A stretch of 64,000 bases of DNA from Hwanghaeella grinnelliae (GCF_004005845.1 NZ_SADE01000001.1:1798001-1862000), one strand, 5' to 3'; counted from the first letter of the stretch, positions 1 through 8,588 are shown. Numbers and translations are program-made. Notes: a model not told the origin generated them from the letters alone.

Positions 1-370
1 GGATTTCGACCAATCCCAGGCTGCCGGGCTTTTCATTGTTCACCGCCGCGTGGACCGCCTTTACCAGTGAGCTTTTTCCGCCCCCGCGCGCGCCCCAAAG
101 CAGGGCATTGTTCGCCGGCAGACCGCGCGCGAAACGAGATGTGTTCTCCAGCAATTGGCCGCGCTGCAGTTCTATCCCCTTCAACAGGTAGATATCGACG
201 CGGTTTACCTTCTTCACCGGCGACAGGCGGCTGCCATCTGCGTGCCAGACATAGGCGTCTGCACCGGCCAAGTCATCCTGCGTCGGCGCAGGCGGGCTCA
301 GCCGTTCCAAGGCGGTTGCAATGCGCTCTATGAGCGGGAGGAGATCGGTGTTTTGCATCATATTTGTCAT
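1..370 (-). CDS. DUF815-family ATPase (5' part only)
   Basis: This reading frame runs off the left edge of the window, so only about the first 123 residues are seen. The translation has a Walker A P-loop, GARGGGKSS, at residues 93-101, preceded by a short segment reading VDIYLLKGIELQRGQLLENT, which is typical of DUF815 (AAA-fold) ATP-binding proteins. In alphaproteobacteria this gene commonly lies divergently upstream of yajC, as here. The role of the family is not established; it presumably binds and hydrolyses ATP in the cytoplasm. ATG at 370 is the furthest upstream start in frame, but two more ATG codons follow at residues 4 and 5 and no strong ribosome site decides between them. Confidence 0.8.
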   Translation of the reverse strand, partial: MTNMMQNTDLLPLIERIATALERLSPPAPTQDDLAGADAYVWHADGSRLSPVKKVNRVDIYLLKGIELQRGQLLENTSRFARGLPANNALLWGARGGGKSSLVKAVHAAVNNEKPGSLGLVEI

Positions 371-908
371 GGCGCGGGACGGTATTGCCTGGTCGTTCTA
401 GCGTCAATGCAGATTGGAGGATGGCTCCTATGCGTTATGGGAAACGCTGGCTCCTTTACTCAGACCAATTTGTGGTACTGCCGAACACTCAGAGATTTAA
501 CGCAGCAATCGGTTTTGCATTGTGTGTTTTTCAAGCTTGCCGTTGAGATCGGTGCGGCCGGTTCGGGTCGATAAACCGGACCGGCGCCCGGGAAAGGGGG
601 GAAGGATTGTGGGGGTGCTAATGCAGCGATAGAACAGACCAAAGCGAACCAAAATGCCCCACCCCCTAAAATAACTGTTGAAAAGCCCCTATATTGCACC
701 GAAACGGGGGGTGAACCGGCGCAGGCTACGGGCGTTGCAAAAGCGGTCACCCTCGGTATAGTCCGGCGGTTCTCAATCGAGGCGGTGCAGCCGCGTCGGA
801 TTTCCATTTGATCGGGCGTCGCACCGGCCGTGGACCAGGGTATCCCCAGTAACACCCATGGGATTTCCAGGACCACGCATAGCATCGACGTCCTTGTAGG
901 GAGGTTTT
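371..908. other. Long divergent intergenic region before yajC
   Basis: About 540 bases lie between the divergent DUF815 and yajC genes. I see no credible gene: the open frames here lack ribosome sites and family resemblance. An inverted repeat CCGGTT/AACCGG (558-579) could form a hairpin. The promoters of both flanking operons should lie here, but I could not pick out convincing -35/-10 boxes. The yajC Shine-Dalgarno GGGAGG lies at its right end. Confidence 0.4.
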
Positions 909-1295
909 ATGTACTTCATATCGACGGCATTCGCCCAGGACGGCGGCGCCATGGGCGGAATGGGCGGACTGGTTCAGTTCGTGCCGCTGATCGCCATCGT
1001 CGCGATCTTCTATTTCCTGCTCATCCGGCCGCAGCAAAAGCGGCAGAAAGAACACCAGGCCAAGATCAATTCCGCGCGCCGCGGTGATCAGGTCATGACC
1101 GGTGGCGGGATTTTCGGCAAGGTCACAAAAGTCATGGATGACGGTAAGCTGCAGGTCGAAATCGCCGAAGGCGTTCGCATCCGCGTTGCAGCCAGCACGT
1201 TGATGGATGTCATCAGCAAGACGGAACCGGCCAAGACGGGTAAGTCCGACAAGGCTGAAAAGTCCGACGACTCCAAGGGCGAAAAGTCCGAGTAA
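909..1295 (+). CDS. yajC: Sec translocon accessory subunit YajC
   Basis: YajC is the small single-span inner-membrane partner of SecDF in the Sec holotranslocon. The 128-residue product has a short N-terminus, one hydrophobic span at about residues 22-42 (LVQFVPLIAIVAIFYFLLI) followed by the hallmark RPQQKRQKEH, then the conserved cytoplasmic TGGGIFGKV segment and a charged Lys/Ser/Asp-rich tail. The start is well supported by GGGAGG just upstream. It heads a same-strand cluster with secD (76 bases on), secF and an Mth938-like gene, so it is probably cotranscribed with them. Confidence 0.95.
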   Translation: MYFISTAFAQDGGAMGGMGGLVQFVPLIAIVAIFYFLLIRPQQKRQKEHQAKINSARRGDQVMTGGGIFGKVTKVMDDGKLQVEIAEGVRIRVAASTLMDVISKTEPAKTGKSDKAEKSDDSKGEKSE

Positions 1296-1371
1296 TCTTT
1301 AACGGCGGTGGTCCGGTCGGTCGAAACAGGCCGGCGGCGGCCGCCGACTAAAGCGAAAGAGCTGCCGCAGC

Positions 1372-2931
1372 ATGCTCCAGTTCCCACTATGGAAAAAGGC
1401 TCTCATCGGCATCATTTGTGCCATGGGTGTCCTGTACGCCGCCCCGAATTTCTTCCCCGAAGGCACGTTTGACGGCTTGCCGGCCTTTGCGCCCGGCAAA
1501 ACGTTGAGCCTCGGCCTCGACCTGCAGGGCGGGTCGCATCTTCTTATGGAAGTCGAGACGGATGCTGTCGTAAAGGAGCGTCTGGAATCGACCGTCGATG
1601 GCATTCGCCGGATGCTGCGGGCCGAGCGTATCGGATATACCGGTCTCGGCGTTGAGGGTAGCTCGGTGGTCTTTGCCCTTCGTGACCAGACCCAGGCAGA
1701 TCTCGCGGAAACGAAAACCCGCGATATCGACCGGACGCTCCGCGTTTCGCGCCTGGAAGACGGCCGTTTTTCCGTCACGTTTGACGAAGCGACGATGGCC
1801 GCGGCAAGGGTCCACGCGGTCGAACAATCGGTTGAGATCATTCGGCGGCGTATTGACGAGATGGGAACGAGGGAACCGATCATCCAGCGCCAGGGTGAAG
1901 ATCGGATTCTGGTGCAGGTTCCGGGGTTCGATGACCCGGGTGCATTGATCGACATCATCGGTCAGACGGCCCAGATGACCTTCCATCTGCTGGATGAGCG
2001 CGCTGCCCCCGGGCAAGTGCCGGCGAGCGCACCTCCCGGCACGATGATCCTGCCGTCCAACGAAGAAGACGGTCCGCAGTTCTTGGTCGAACGGCGCGTC
2101 CGCGTCAGCGGCGAACGCCTCGTTGATGCCCAGCCCAGCTTTCAGAACAACCAACCGGTCGTTTCCTTCCGCTTCGACACGCTTGGTGGGCGGCAGTTCG
2201 GCGATGTGACGCAGGAAAATGCGGGCCGGTATCTTGCCATCGTCCTCGACGGAAAAGTCATCAGCGCACCGGTGATCCGCGAACCGATCCTGGGCGGCAG
2301 CGGCATTATCAGCGGCAGTTTCACGGTTCAGCAGGTCAACGACCTGGCCCTGCTGTTGCGGGCCGGCGCTTTGCCGGCGCCGATTTCCGTTCTTGAGCAA
2401 CGGGCCATCGGGCCGGGCCTTGGGCAGGATTCCGTCGATGCCGGTAAGATTGCGAGCATCATCGGTCTGATCGCCGTCATGGCCTTCATGGTCATGAGTT
2501 ACGGCCTGTTCGGCTTGATGGTCGACGTCGCATTGATCTTCAATATCGGCTTGATCATAGCGATCCTCTCCGGTTTGCAGGCTACTCTAACCCTTCCGGG
2601 GATCGCCGGGATCGTCCTGACGATCGGGATGGCGGTCGACGCCAATGTGCTGATCTTCGAGCGGATACGTGAGGAATTGGCAGGCGGGCGTTCTCCCTTC
2701 TCCGCCGTCGATGCCGGCTATAGACGGGCTTTGACCACCATCATCGACTCCAATTTGACGACTTTGATTGCCGCCGTGCTGCTGTTCGCCTTCGGGTCCG
2801 GACCGATCAAGGGCTTTGCGGTAACACTGTCGATCGGGATCGTTACGTCGATGTTCACGGCGATCATGGTTACCCGTTTCTTCGTCGTTAGCTGGTTGCG
2901 GTCCAAGCGGCCCGCCACATTGACGATATAG
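1372..2931 (+). CDS. secD: Protein translocase subunit SecD
   Basis: SecD couples the proton-motive force to late steps of Sec-dependent export. The 519-residue product starts with a membrane span (about 9-25), followed by the D1 motif LGLDLQGGSHLLMEV (about 47-61), a large periplasmic P1 region, and a C-terminal bundle of five spans with the conserved GIVLTIGMAVDANVLIFERIREE segment of the RND superfamily. Length matches alphaproteobacterial SecD. secF follows after 23 bases, so the pair is almost certainly one operon. SecD and SecF are separate here, not fused. Confidence 0.97.
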   Translation: MLQFPLWKKALIGIICAMGVLYAAPNFFPEGTFDGLPAFAPGKTLSLGLDLQGGSHLLMEVETDAVVKERLESTVDGIRRMLRAERIGYTGLGVEGSSVVFALRDQTQADLAETKTRDIDRTLRVSRLEDGRFSVTFDEATMAAARVHAVEQSVEIIRRRIDEMGTREPIIQRQGEDRILVQVPGFDDPGALIDIIGQTAQMTFHLLDERAAPGQVPASAPPGTMILPSNEEDGPQFLVERRVRVSGERLVDAQPSFQNNQPVVSFRFDTLGGRQFGDVTQENAGRYLAIVLDGKVISAPVIREPILGGSGIISGSFTVQQVNDLALLLRAGALPAPISVLEQRAIGPGLGQDSVDAGKIASIIGLIAVMAFMVMSYGLFGLMVDVALIFNIGLIIAILSGLQATLTLPGIAGIVLTIGMAVDANVLIFERIREELAGGRSPFSAVDAGYRRALTTIIDSNLTTLIAAVLLFAFGSGPIKGFAVTLSIGIVTSMFTAIMVTRFFVVSWLRSKRPATLTI

Positions 2932-2954
2932 ACCTTGCCGGAAAGGGCAGTCCG

Positions 2955-3911
2955 ATGCGTTTGAAGATCGTTCCCGACAACACGAAGATCGATTTTATCG
3001 GTTACCACAAGCTGGCGATCGGGTTCTCCATTATTCTGGTCGTTGTCTCTCTGGGCCTTTTCGCTGTGCGCGGATTGAACCTGGGCATCGACTTTCTCGG
3101 CGGCATCATGCTGGAAGTGAAGACCGAGGGGCCGGCGGATATCGGGACTTTCCGGTCCGATCTGGGCAGTTTGGGGCTTGGTGACGTGGGCATTCAGGAG
3201 TTCGGTGAACCGGACGTTCTGCTCATCCGTGTCCAACGCCAGCCGGGCGGTGATGAAGCGCAGCAGGCAGCGATCAAGACGATCACCGAAACCCTGGGCG
3301 ACCGGGTCGTCGAATACCGGCGCAATGAAGTGGTCGGCCCGACGGTTGGCGCGGAACTTCAGGAAGCCGCATTGATCGCGGTTTTGGCCGCCATCGGCGC
3401 CATCCTGGTCTATATCTGGTTCCGGTTCGAATGGCAGTATGGGGTAGGGGCCGTCATCGCGCTGTCCCACGACGTTATCGCGACCATCGGGTTGTTCGCG
3501 TTGTTCCAATTGGAATTCAACCTGTCGACGGTCGCGGCGATCCTGACCATTGCGGGTTATTCGATCAACGATACCGTGGTCGTCTATGACCGGGTGCGTG
3601 ACAAGCTGCGCCGGTTCAAAAAGCTTCCGTTCGAGGAATTGTTCAACCTGGCGATCAACAAGACGCTGTCGCGGACGGTGATGACCAGTTTCACCACCCT
3701 GCTTGCCTTGCTCGCCCTGTTGTTTTTCGGTGGAGAAGTGATCCGCGATTTCGTTATCGCGATGATCTGGGGCATCGTTATTGGGACCTATTCTTCAATC
3801 GCCATTGCCGTGCCGCTGTTGCTGTATATGCGTCCGCGCCGGGGGGATGAGGATGAAGCCCCCACTGGGGAAGACGCCACATCGAAGGGGACAGCGCCCG
3901 AAGCGGGCTGA
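2955..3911 (+). CDS. secF: Protein translocase subunit SecF
   Basis: SecF is the partner of SecD in the SecDF proton-driven export motor. The 318-residue product shows the family pattern: a first span (about 21-38), the motif GIDFLGGIMLEV (44-55), a small periplasmic domain, then spans containing AILTIAGYSINDTVVVYDRVRD, the SecF counterpart of the SecD D4 motif. The acidic tail (DEDEAPTGEDATSKG) is cytoplasmic. The stop codon at 3909-3911 is in the same frame as the downstream gene, with only three codons between them and its TTG start. Confidence 0.97.
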   Translation: MRLKIVPDNTKIDFIGYHKLAIGFSIILVVVSLGLFAVRGLNLGIDFLGGIMLEVKTEGPADIGTFRSDLGSLGLGDVGIQEFGEPDVLLIRVQRQPGGDEAQQAAIKTITETLGDRVVEYRRNEVVGPTVGAELQEAALIAVLAAIGAILVYIWFRFEWQYGVGAVIALSHDVIATIGLFALFQLEFNLSTVAAILTIAGYSINDTVVVYDRVRDKLRRFKKLPFEELFNLAINKTLSRTVMTSFTTLLALLALLFFGGEVIRDFVIAMIWGIVIGTYSSIAIAVPLLLYMRPRRGDEDEAPTGEDATSKGTAPEAG

Positions 3912-3920
3912 CGCCAACTA

Positions 3921-4310
3921 TTGGATATCACGCCGCTCATTCCCGAAGACAGGCAGGTCATCGATTCGTATGGACCGGGTCGGTTCCAGATTGCCGGTAT
4001 AACCTATACCGGGCCGGTTTTGGTCTTTCCGAATGCGGTTCTAAGCTGGGATGTCGCGGAGAGTGACGACGTCTTTTCCGCTCTGGATCCCGCCACCCTT
4101 GGCGCTATTTCGGCGGCTAATCCAGCTATCGAGGTTCTGTTGCTGGGGACGGGGGCGAAGACCGAGTTCGTCAGGCCGTCGCTAAAGGCGTCGATCAAAC
4201 AATCGATCGGGCTGACACCTGACGCCATGGAGACCGGTGCGGCCTGCCGTACATACAACATTCTGTTGGCCGAGGGCAGGCGCGTCGCCGCCGCTATGAT
4301 GCCGGTTTAG
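3921..4310 (+). CDS. Mth938-like domain protein (NDUFAF3-related)
   Basis: This 129-residue protein belongs to the Mth938/DUF498 family, recognised from GITYTGPVLVFPNAVLSWDV and the closing pattern with a conserved cysteine-containing AACRTYNILLAEGRRVAAAM. Its mitochondrial homologue NDUFAF3 is a complex I assembly factor; the bacterial role is not established. Position directly behind secF is conserved in alphaproteobacteria. The start must be TTG at 3921: it is the first possible start after the in-frame SecF stop, and the protein aligns from its first residues. No strong Shine-Dalgarno is visible, so translation may depend on coupling to secF. Confidence 0.85.
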   Translation: MDITPLIPEDRQVIDSYGPGRFQIAGITYTGPVLVFPNAVLSWDVAESDDVFSALDPATLGAISAANPAIEVLLLGTGAKTEFVRPSLKASIKQSIGLTPDAMETGAACRTYNILLAEGRRVAAAMMPV

Positions 4311-4339
4311 CCATGCTTTGGTGCACGACGGCTATTTAC

Positions 4340-5221
4340 TTACGGATAGTCGATGCCGCTGACGAAGTTGGCCAGATTCACGCAAAGTTTTTGTAATTCC
4401 CGGGCGGATTTCGCGCCTAGATGTTCGTTTCGCTGAATGCGTTGCGCCGCCGTTTCGGAAATCGCCGTAACCAGGGGCTGAAGTCGTTTCTGCCCGGCCG
4501 TCTCAAGACTGCCGGCGAGTTTCTGCACCGTCGTCAGGATGTCACTCTCCGACCGGGTCAATTCGTCCTCTATGCCGGCCGCGCCGCCTTCCTCAAGCAA
4601 TTCGATCAGGTATGCCTGCCGCTCAACCAGATAGGTATTGAAGGTTAACAATGCGCGGTCCAGTGCTTCACGGTGCGCAACCGGATCGAAGTCCCCTGAT
4701 TTCTTGGCCTTAAGTGTATTCGGTACCATGACCCGCCGGGTGAAGGTTTCTTCCCGTACGGCCTTCCTGCGGTCCGGGCCAATATATTGCGTTGTCACGA
4801 CGAAGGGACGGTTGTTGTCGATCAGCCGGTCTAACCGCTTCTGCATTAAGTCGCTGCTGAAGGGGCGAACCAGGAAAGCATCGCAACCGGCACTGACGAT
4901 GCTTTCGACACCTGCTCCTGTCGGGGCGGGGCCGGTCATCAGGTAAAAGCCGAATGGATCGTGGTCCGAAAGGTTTTGCCGCGCCTTTCTGATGGTCGTG
5001 GCAATGGATTTCAAATCCTTGGACGTGTCGAACATCACCAGATCGTAGAGTGACGTCTCCATTGCCCTCAGAGCCTCGGTGCGGTCCGTAGTCGTATCCA
5101 CACGACTGAAACCGGACGAACGAAGTCCTGAGACCAGGGCCGCCCTAAGCGATGGATGATTTTCCAGCACGAAGGCGGCTAGTGAAACGGACATAGGGTC
5201 CGTATTAGGAGTTCTCTCCAT
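4340..5221 (-). CDS. Degenerate receiver-domain protein, YIGPDRR type
   Basis: Residues 1 to about 125 fold like a CheY receiver, with LYDLVMFDTSKD around the phosphoacceptor position and a final strand FLVRPFS. The acidic pair is reduced (LENHPSLR in place of a DD pair) and the usual Lys of the LVKPF motif is Arg, so classical phosphotransfer is doubtful. After it comes VVTTQYIGPDRR, a motif I associate with alphaproteobacterial receiver-like proteins, and a long, probably helical C-terminus. No DNA-binding domain is seen. Start is uncertain: TTG 5227, ATG 5221 (chosen) or ATG 5194. It is read away from sodB and convergent to the secDF cluster. Confidence 0.65.
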   Translation of the reverse strand: MERTPNTDPMSVSLAAFVLENHPSLRAALVSGLRSSGFSRVDTTTDRTEALRAMETSLYDLVMFDTSKDLKSIATTIRKARQNLSDHDPFGFYLMTGPAPTGAGVESIVSAGCDAFLVRPFSSDLMQKRLDRLIDNNRPFVVTTQYIGPDRRKAVREETFTRRVMVPNTLKAKKSGDFDPVAHREALDRALLTFNTYLVERQAYLIELLEEGGAAGIEDELTRSESDILTTVQKLAGSLETAGQKRLQPLVTAISETAAQRIQRNEHLGAKSARELQKLCVNLANFVSGIDYP

Positions 5222-5227
5222 ACCCAA

Positions 5228-5643
5228 TCAGACGCGTTCTGCGCCCTTCCCCCTCAACGTCTAGTTGCATCGTGCCTCTCTGCGAATCACTACTGCACTT
5301 AGACAGAAACCTGCCATAATGATTAGGTAGTAGAATCAAGAACTCAAACGAACGCAATAGATAATTAGTTTATTTATGCTTTTTTATTACTTCGAATACA
5401 TAAAGTAACGGGTGTTAACGTACGAGTATTCACCCGTTGGTAGGAATCATTAGTTGAATCCATGGCGGAAAACTGCGGGTTCGGGAATCGGTGGGAAGCT
5501 CAAAAAAGAATTGTATTGCGGGTTTGAGTCGCCTTGGTCCGATTCCAAGAAATCACCAAATATCGGCAAGGGAATGCACCTGCACATGCAGTTTTTTATG
5601 TTTCGTTTTGCCAATGAACCAAGACGTGGCCGAGTAATCACCC
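5228..5643. other. AT-rich intergenic region upstream of the receiver gene
   Basis: No gene is supported in these roughly 420 bases. The stretch 5310-5410 is much richer in A+T than its surroundings. An 8-base perfect inverted repeat, AACGGGTG (5407-5414) and CACCCGTT (5431-5438), flanks a 16-base loop. The right part lies downstream of the sodB terminator. It probably holds the promoter of the receiver gene, but no boxes are clear. Confidence 0.4.
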
Positions 5644-5650
5644 AAAGAAA

Positions 5651-5674
5651 AACGCCCCGCACAGGCGGGGCGTT
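5651..5674 (-). terminator. Rho-independent terminator of sodB
   Basis: A perfect 10-bp stem, AACGCCCCGC (5651-5660) with GCGGGGCGTT (5665-5674) around a 4-base loop. Read on the minus strand it is followed by a T-rich run (TTTTTCTTT). It sits 25 bases after the sodB stop codon. Confidence 0.92.
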
Positions 5675-5698
5675 TCTCGTAAACCGGTGGTACTTGGA

Positions 5699-6295
5699 TT
5701 AGCCGGCCAGATTCTGGTTCGCGAAGTCCCAGTTGACCAGGCTGTCCAGGAACGTCGCGATATAATCGGGGCGACGGTTCTGGTAGTCCAGGTAGTAGGC
5801 GTGTTCCCATACGTCGATCGTCAGCAGCGGCGTTTGGCCGTGCGCGATGGGGCTGTCGGCGTTGGCGGTCTTGGTGACCTTCAACTTGCCGCCGTCCAGG
5901 ACGAGCCAAGCCCAGCCACTGCCGAACTGCGTGGTGGCAGCCGCCTTGAATTCTTCGACGAACTTGTCGTAGCCGCCGAGATCTTCATCGATCTTCGCGG
6001 CAATGGCGCCGGTCGGCGCTCCGCCACCGTTCGGGGTCATGGAATGCCAATAGAAAGTATGGTTCCAGACCTGCGCGGCGTTGTTGAAGATGCCCGCCTT
6101 TGAGGCGTCACCGGCAACGGCCTTCACGATTTCTTCCAGGCTCTTCCCGGCCAGATCCGTGTCTTTCACCAGATTGTTCAGATTGGTTACGTAGGTGTTG
6201 TGGTGTTTGCCGTAATGGAAACTCAGCGTATTCGCGGAGATATGCGGCTCAAGAGCGTCCTGCGCGTAAGGCAGGGCGGGAAGTTCGAATGCCAT
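5699..6295 (-). CDS. sodB: Iron superoxide dismutase
   Basis: Converts superoxide to oxygen and hydrogen peroxide in the cytoplasm. The 198-residue length is typical. The four metal ligands are visible: His27 (in SFHYGKHH), His80 (in VWNHTFYW), Asp162 and His166 (both in DVWEHAYY). [10 protein letters not shown], with Gln76 beside the metal, and the SMTPNGGG stretch indicate the iron type rather than the manganese type. It is a single-gene unit with its own terminator downstream and is divergent from the synthase gene at 6573. Confidence 0.96.
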   Translation of the reverse strand: MAFELPALPYAQDALEPHISANTLSFHYGKHHNTYVTNLNNLVKDTDLAGKSLEEIVKAVAGDASKAGIFNNAAQVWNHTFYWHSMTPNGGGAPTGAIAAKIDEDLGGYDKFVEEFKAAATTQFGSGWAWLVLDGGKLKVTKTANADSPIAHGQTPLLTIDVWEHAYYLDYQNRRPDYIATFLDSLVNWDFANQNLAG

Positions 6296-6572
6296 TGTGA
6301 CCCGTCCTCTTCTGCTTGGTATTTGTTGGTTTGCCGTGTTTGTTCGTTGTGGCCAATTTCGAATGTCGCGAATAAGCGATCATGGCCGGCGCCACAAAGT
6401 ATTGGTTCAGCCCGCCGGATTGCAAGGGGACAAAGCCGAATAACCTACCTATGGAGTCGTGTTTTTCCGTGACGTCAGGAATTTCGGTGTCAATTGTGCC
6501 GGTGACCGGAATATCGACGTTGCCCTGGCCGCTGTGATCGCGTTTTCTGCGGAACGGATGAAGGGGCGCTGG

Positions 6573-7538
6573 ATGGGTATGCCGACAAAATCGGATTTGG
6601 ATCATTGCCTCGACGTTACGCGGCGCGGGAAGTCGAATCTATGGTTCGTCGGGCGTGGCTTACCTGCGCGACGCCGATCGATGTTCGCATCCGCCTATGC
6701 TTCCATGCGGGTTGTGGACGACTATGTCGATGACGAGTTTCTCGTCCTGCCCGTTGAAGAGCGCGCGCAACGTCGAGCTGGCGCCCATGACCGGGTGTCG
6801 GGATGGCTGTCGTCGATGGAAGCCGCCGTGGCGGGTGAGGTTAGGGCGGGCGGAAGTGGCGGCTTGCCCGACCCGCGGATTGTTCGTGCGGTGAGTGATT
6901 GCTTCGCGGGGGCAGATATCGGCCCCGGTCCGTGGCGGCATCTTGCAAGGTCGATGCATCGCGATATCGATGAAGTGCCGTTTCGCAGCTGGGACGATTT
7001 CGTTGATTATTGCGAGGGCGCAACGGTCGCTCCCGCGAGTATTTTCCTCTATGTCGTCGCAGCGGATCTGGAAGACGCCCCTCAGGCAGGCCGCAAACTT
7101 CCGGCAGCTGCGCCCGATTGCGTCCGGGATATGGCGATTTTCTGTTACCTCGTGCATATCGCCCGGGACATTTTGAAGGATGCGGCAGCAGGTCCGGCGT
7201 TGTTGACGATACCGGAGGACATTCTGCAATCTCATGACCTGACCCGGACCGAGTTGTCCGTGGCGGCAAAGGAAGGGACGGATCGGCGACTATACGGCCT
7301 GGTTTCTGACTTGGTGGACCGGGCAGCGGACTATCGGCGCCGCGGGGAAGCATGGCGCGACAGACTGTTGCCCTTGCTCGGCCTTCGGGAGCGCGCGGCG
7401 TTTTCGGCCCTAATGTCTGTATATGGCGCCTTGCACGACAGGTTGTCGGACGATCCCGGATTTGCCTTGGAGCGTGACCCTAAACAGCGCGAAGAACTGC
7501 GCCGCGCCGCCCTGACGGCCGCGAATATCCAGGTCTGA
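6573..7538 (+). CDS. Squalene/phytoene synthase family protein (catalytic motifs present)
   Basis: A trans-isoprenyl diphosphate synthase of the head-to-head type. Counting from ATG 6573 (321 residues), the first Asp-rich motif DDYVDD is at 49-54 and the second, HIARDILKD, at 195-203; between them is DYCEGATVAPASIFLYV, the usual YC/GxVA segment. Both Mg-diphosphate sites therefore look intact, so condensation of two C15 or C20 diphosphates is plausible. No crtI, hpn or other carotenoid/hopanoid genes are nearby, so the product is unknown. ATG 6573 is chosen for its AAGGGG site; the frame stays open back to a GTG at 6459. The next gene starts 12 bases after the stop. Confidence 0.8.
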   Translation: MGMPTKSDLDHCLDVTRRGKSNLWFVGRGLPARRRSMFASAYASMRVVDDYVDDEFLVLPVEERAQRRAGAHDRVSGWLSSMEAAVAGEVRAGGSGGLPDPRIVRAVSDCFAGADIGPGPWRHLARSMHRDIDEVPFRSWDDFVDYCEGATVAPASIFLYVVAADLEDAPQAGRKLPAAAPDCVRDMAIFCYLVHIARDILKDAAAGPALLTIPEDILQSHDLTRTELSVAAKEGTDRRLYGLVSDLVDRAADYRRRGEAWRDRLLPLLGLRERAAFSALMSVYGALHDRLSDDPGFALERDPKQREELRRAALTAANIQV

Positions 7539-7550
7539 TGGGGGCGATCC

Positions 7551-8429
7551 GTGGGCGCCGAACAGGATATGGGCAAAAACCTCTCTTATTGCGGGGAAAT
7601 GGTGTACCGGGAAGATCGGGAGCGCTTCCTATCCGCCATGACCGCACCGCCGGATCGGCGCGAAGCCTTATTCGCTCTGTATGCCTTCAACCATGAGATT
7701 TCCAAAACGGCCGGCGTGGTTTCCGAACCGATGTTGGGCCAGATCCGGCTGCAATGGTGGCGAGAAGCGATTGAGGAATGCTACGCGGGAACACCGCGCC
7801 GCCATGCTGTCGTAACCGCGCTGGCGGACGTTATTCAGGATGTTGATCCGACACGCTCCTTATTTGAGGCACTGATTGAGGGGCGGGAACAGGATTTGGA
7901 CTTTCATCCGCCCGGCACTGTTGTCGATTTGGAACGTTATGCGGATCTGACTTCGGGTCGCTTGACCGAATTGGCCCTGGAACTCTGTCTGGCAGGGCAA
8001 GACGGGGCTTCCGGCGATTTGCGTCAGGCCGCCCGCAAGATCGGGACGGCTTGGGCGATGGTGGGGTTGATGCGTGCCTTGCCGTTTCATATGCGGGCCC
8101 GGCGGGGCATGTTGCCGCGCGAGCTTGCAGCAAGTCATGGTGTCGCCGCATCGGACCTGTCGGAAGGGCGGAATGTTCCGGGGATTGCCTTGGCCGTTGA
8201 AGAGGTCTGCGCCCAAGCATGCGCCTTGCTCGCCGACGCCCGTCGTGTTTCCACAAGGGGAATGCCGGTTGGGTCCATCTATGGTGCCTTGTCTATTGGG
8301 GTGATTGCCGACAGTCATCTCAAACAGCTTCGTAAGGTAAATTTTGATGTTTTTGATGTTCGGCTGGCCGCCCCGCCGGTCCTGCGCGGTTGGTCTTTGA
8401 TGATACGATCGTTGCGAGGGCGATATTGA
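7551..8429 (+). CDS. NDUFAF6-like squalene/phytoene synthase homologue, catalytic Asp motifs lost
   Basis: This 292-residue protein has the synthase fold (FALYAFNHEISKTAGVV, then LGQIRLQWWREAIEE, then YADLTSGRLTELALEL), but the place of the first DDxxD motif reads FNHEISKT and no second Asp cluster is seen. This is the pattern of the bacterial relatives of mitochondrial NDUFAF6, a complex I assembly factor, which in alphaproteobacteria commonly sit near secDF. Enzymatic activity is unlikely by inference. GTG 7551 with GGGGGCG upstream is the chosen start; ATG 7569 is the alternative. It is probably cotranscribed with the preceding synthase. Confidence 0.8.
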   Translation: MGAEQDMGKNLSYCGEMVYREDRERFLSAMTAPPDRREALFALYAFNHEISKTAGVVSEPMLGQIRLQWWREAIEECYAGTPRRHAVVTALADVIQDVDPTRSLFEALIEGREQDLDFHPPGTVVDLERYADLTSGRLTELALELCLAGQDGASGDLRQAARKIGTAWAMVGLMRALPFHMRARRGMLPRELAASHGVAASDLSEGRNVPGIALAVEEVCAQACALLADARRVSTRGMPVGSIYGALSIGVIADSHLKQLRKVNFDVFDVRLAAPPVLRGWSLMIRSLRGRY

Positions 8430-8561
8430 ATGGGTGAGGTAACTTCGTATGCAGTTGCGAATTGCCGTTGAATCACTTGTTAAAATTTACAACCAATAGT
8501 ATTTTAACTAAATTGATTCAGTGTACTTAAGCGATTCTTTGTGATAGTCAGACCGTGAGAG

Positions 8562-8577
8562 ATTGGGAGAACCCAAT
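8562..8577 (+). promoter_or_regulatory. Hairpin abutting the flagellin ribosome site
   Basis: ATTGGG (8562-8567) pairs with CCCAAT (8572-8577) around a 4-base loop. The flagellin Shine-Dalgarno AGGAGAG starts at the very next base (8578). The placement suggests a structure in the mRNA leader that could affect translation or stability. Confidence 0.45.
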
Positions 8578-8588
8578 AGGAGAGAAGA

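Noticed and set aside
155-574. Overlapping open frames on the plus strand at the left edge
   Set aside because: They are shadows of the minus-strand DUF815 gene or of its upstream region, with no ribosome sites and with low-complexity or Arg/Cys-rich products.
5515-5555. A tRNA T-arm-like string (GGGTTTGAGTC) that gives a typical tRNA-shadow reading on the other strand
   Set aside because: The flanking bases do not pair as a T stem and no acceptor, D or anticodon arm is present, so it is not a tRNA, a tmRNA or a clear attachment-site remnant.
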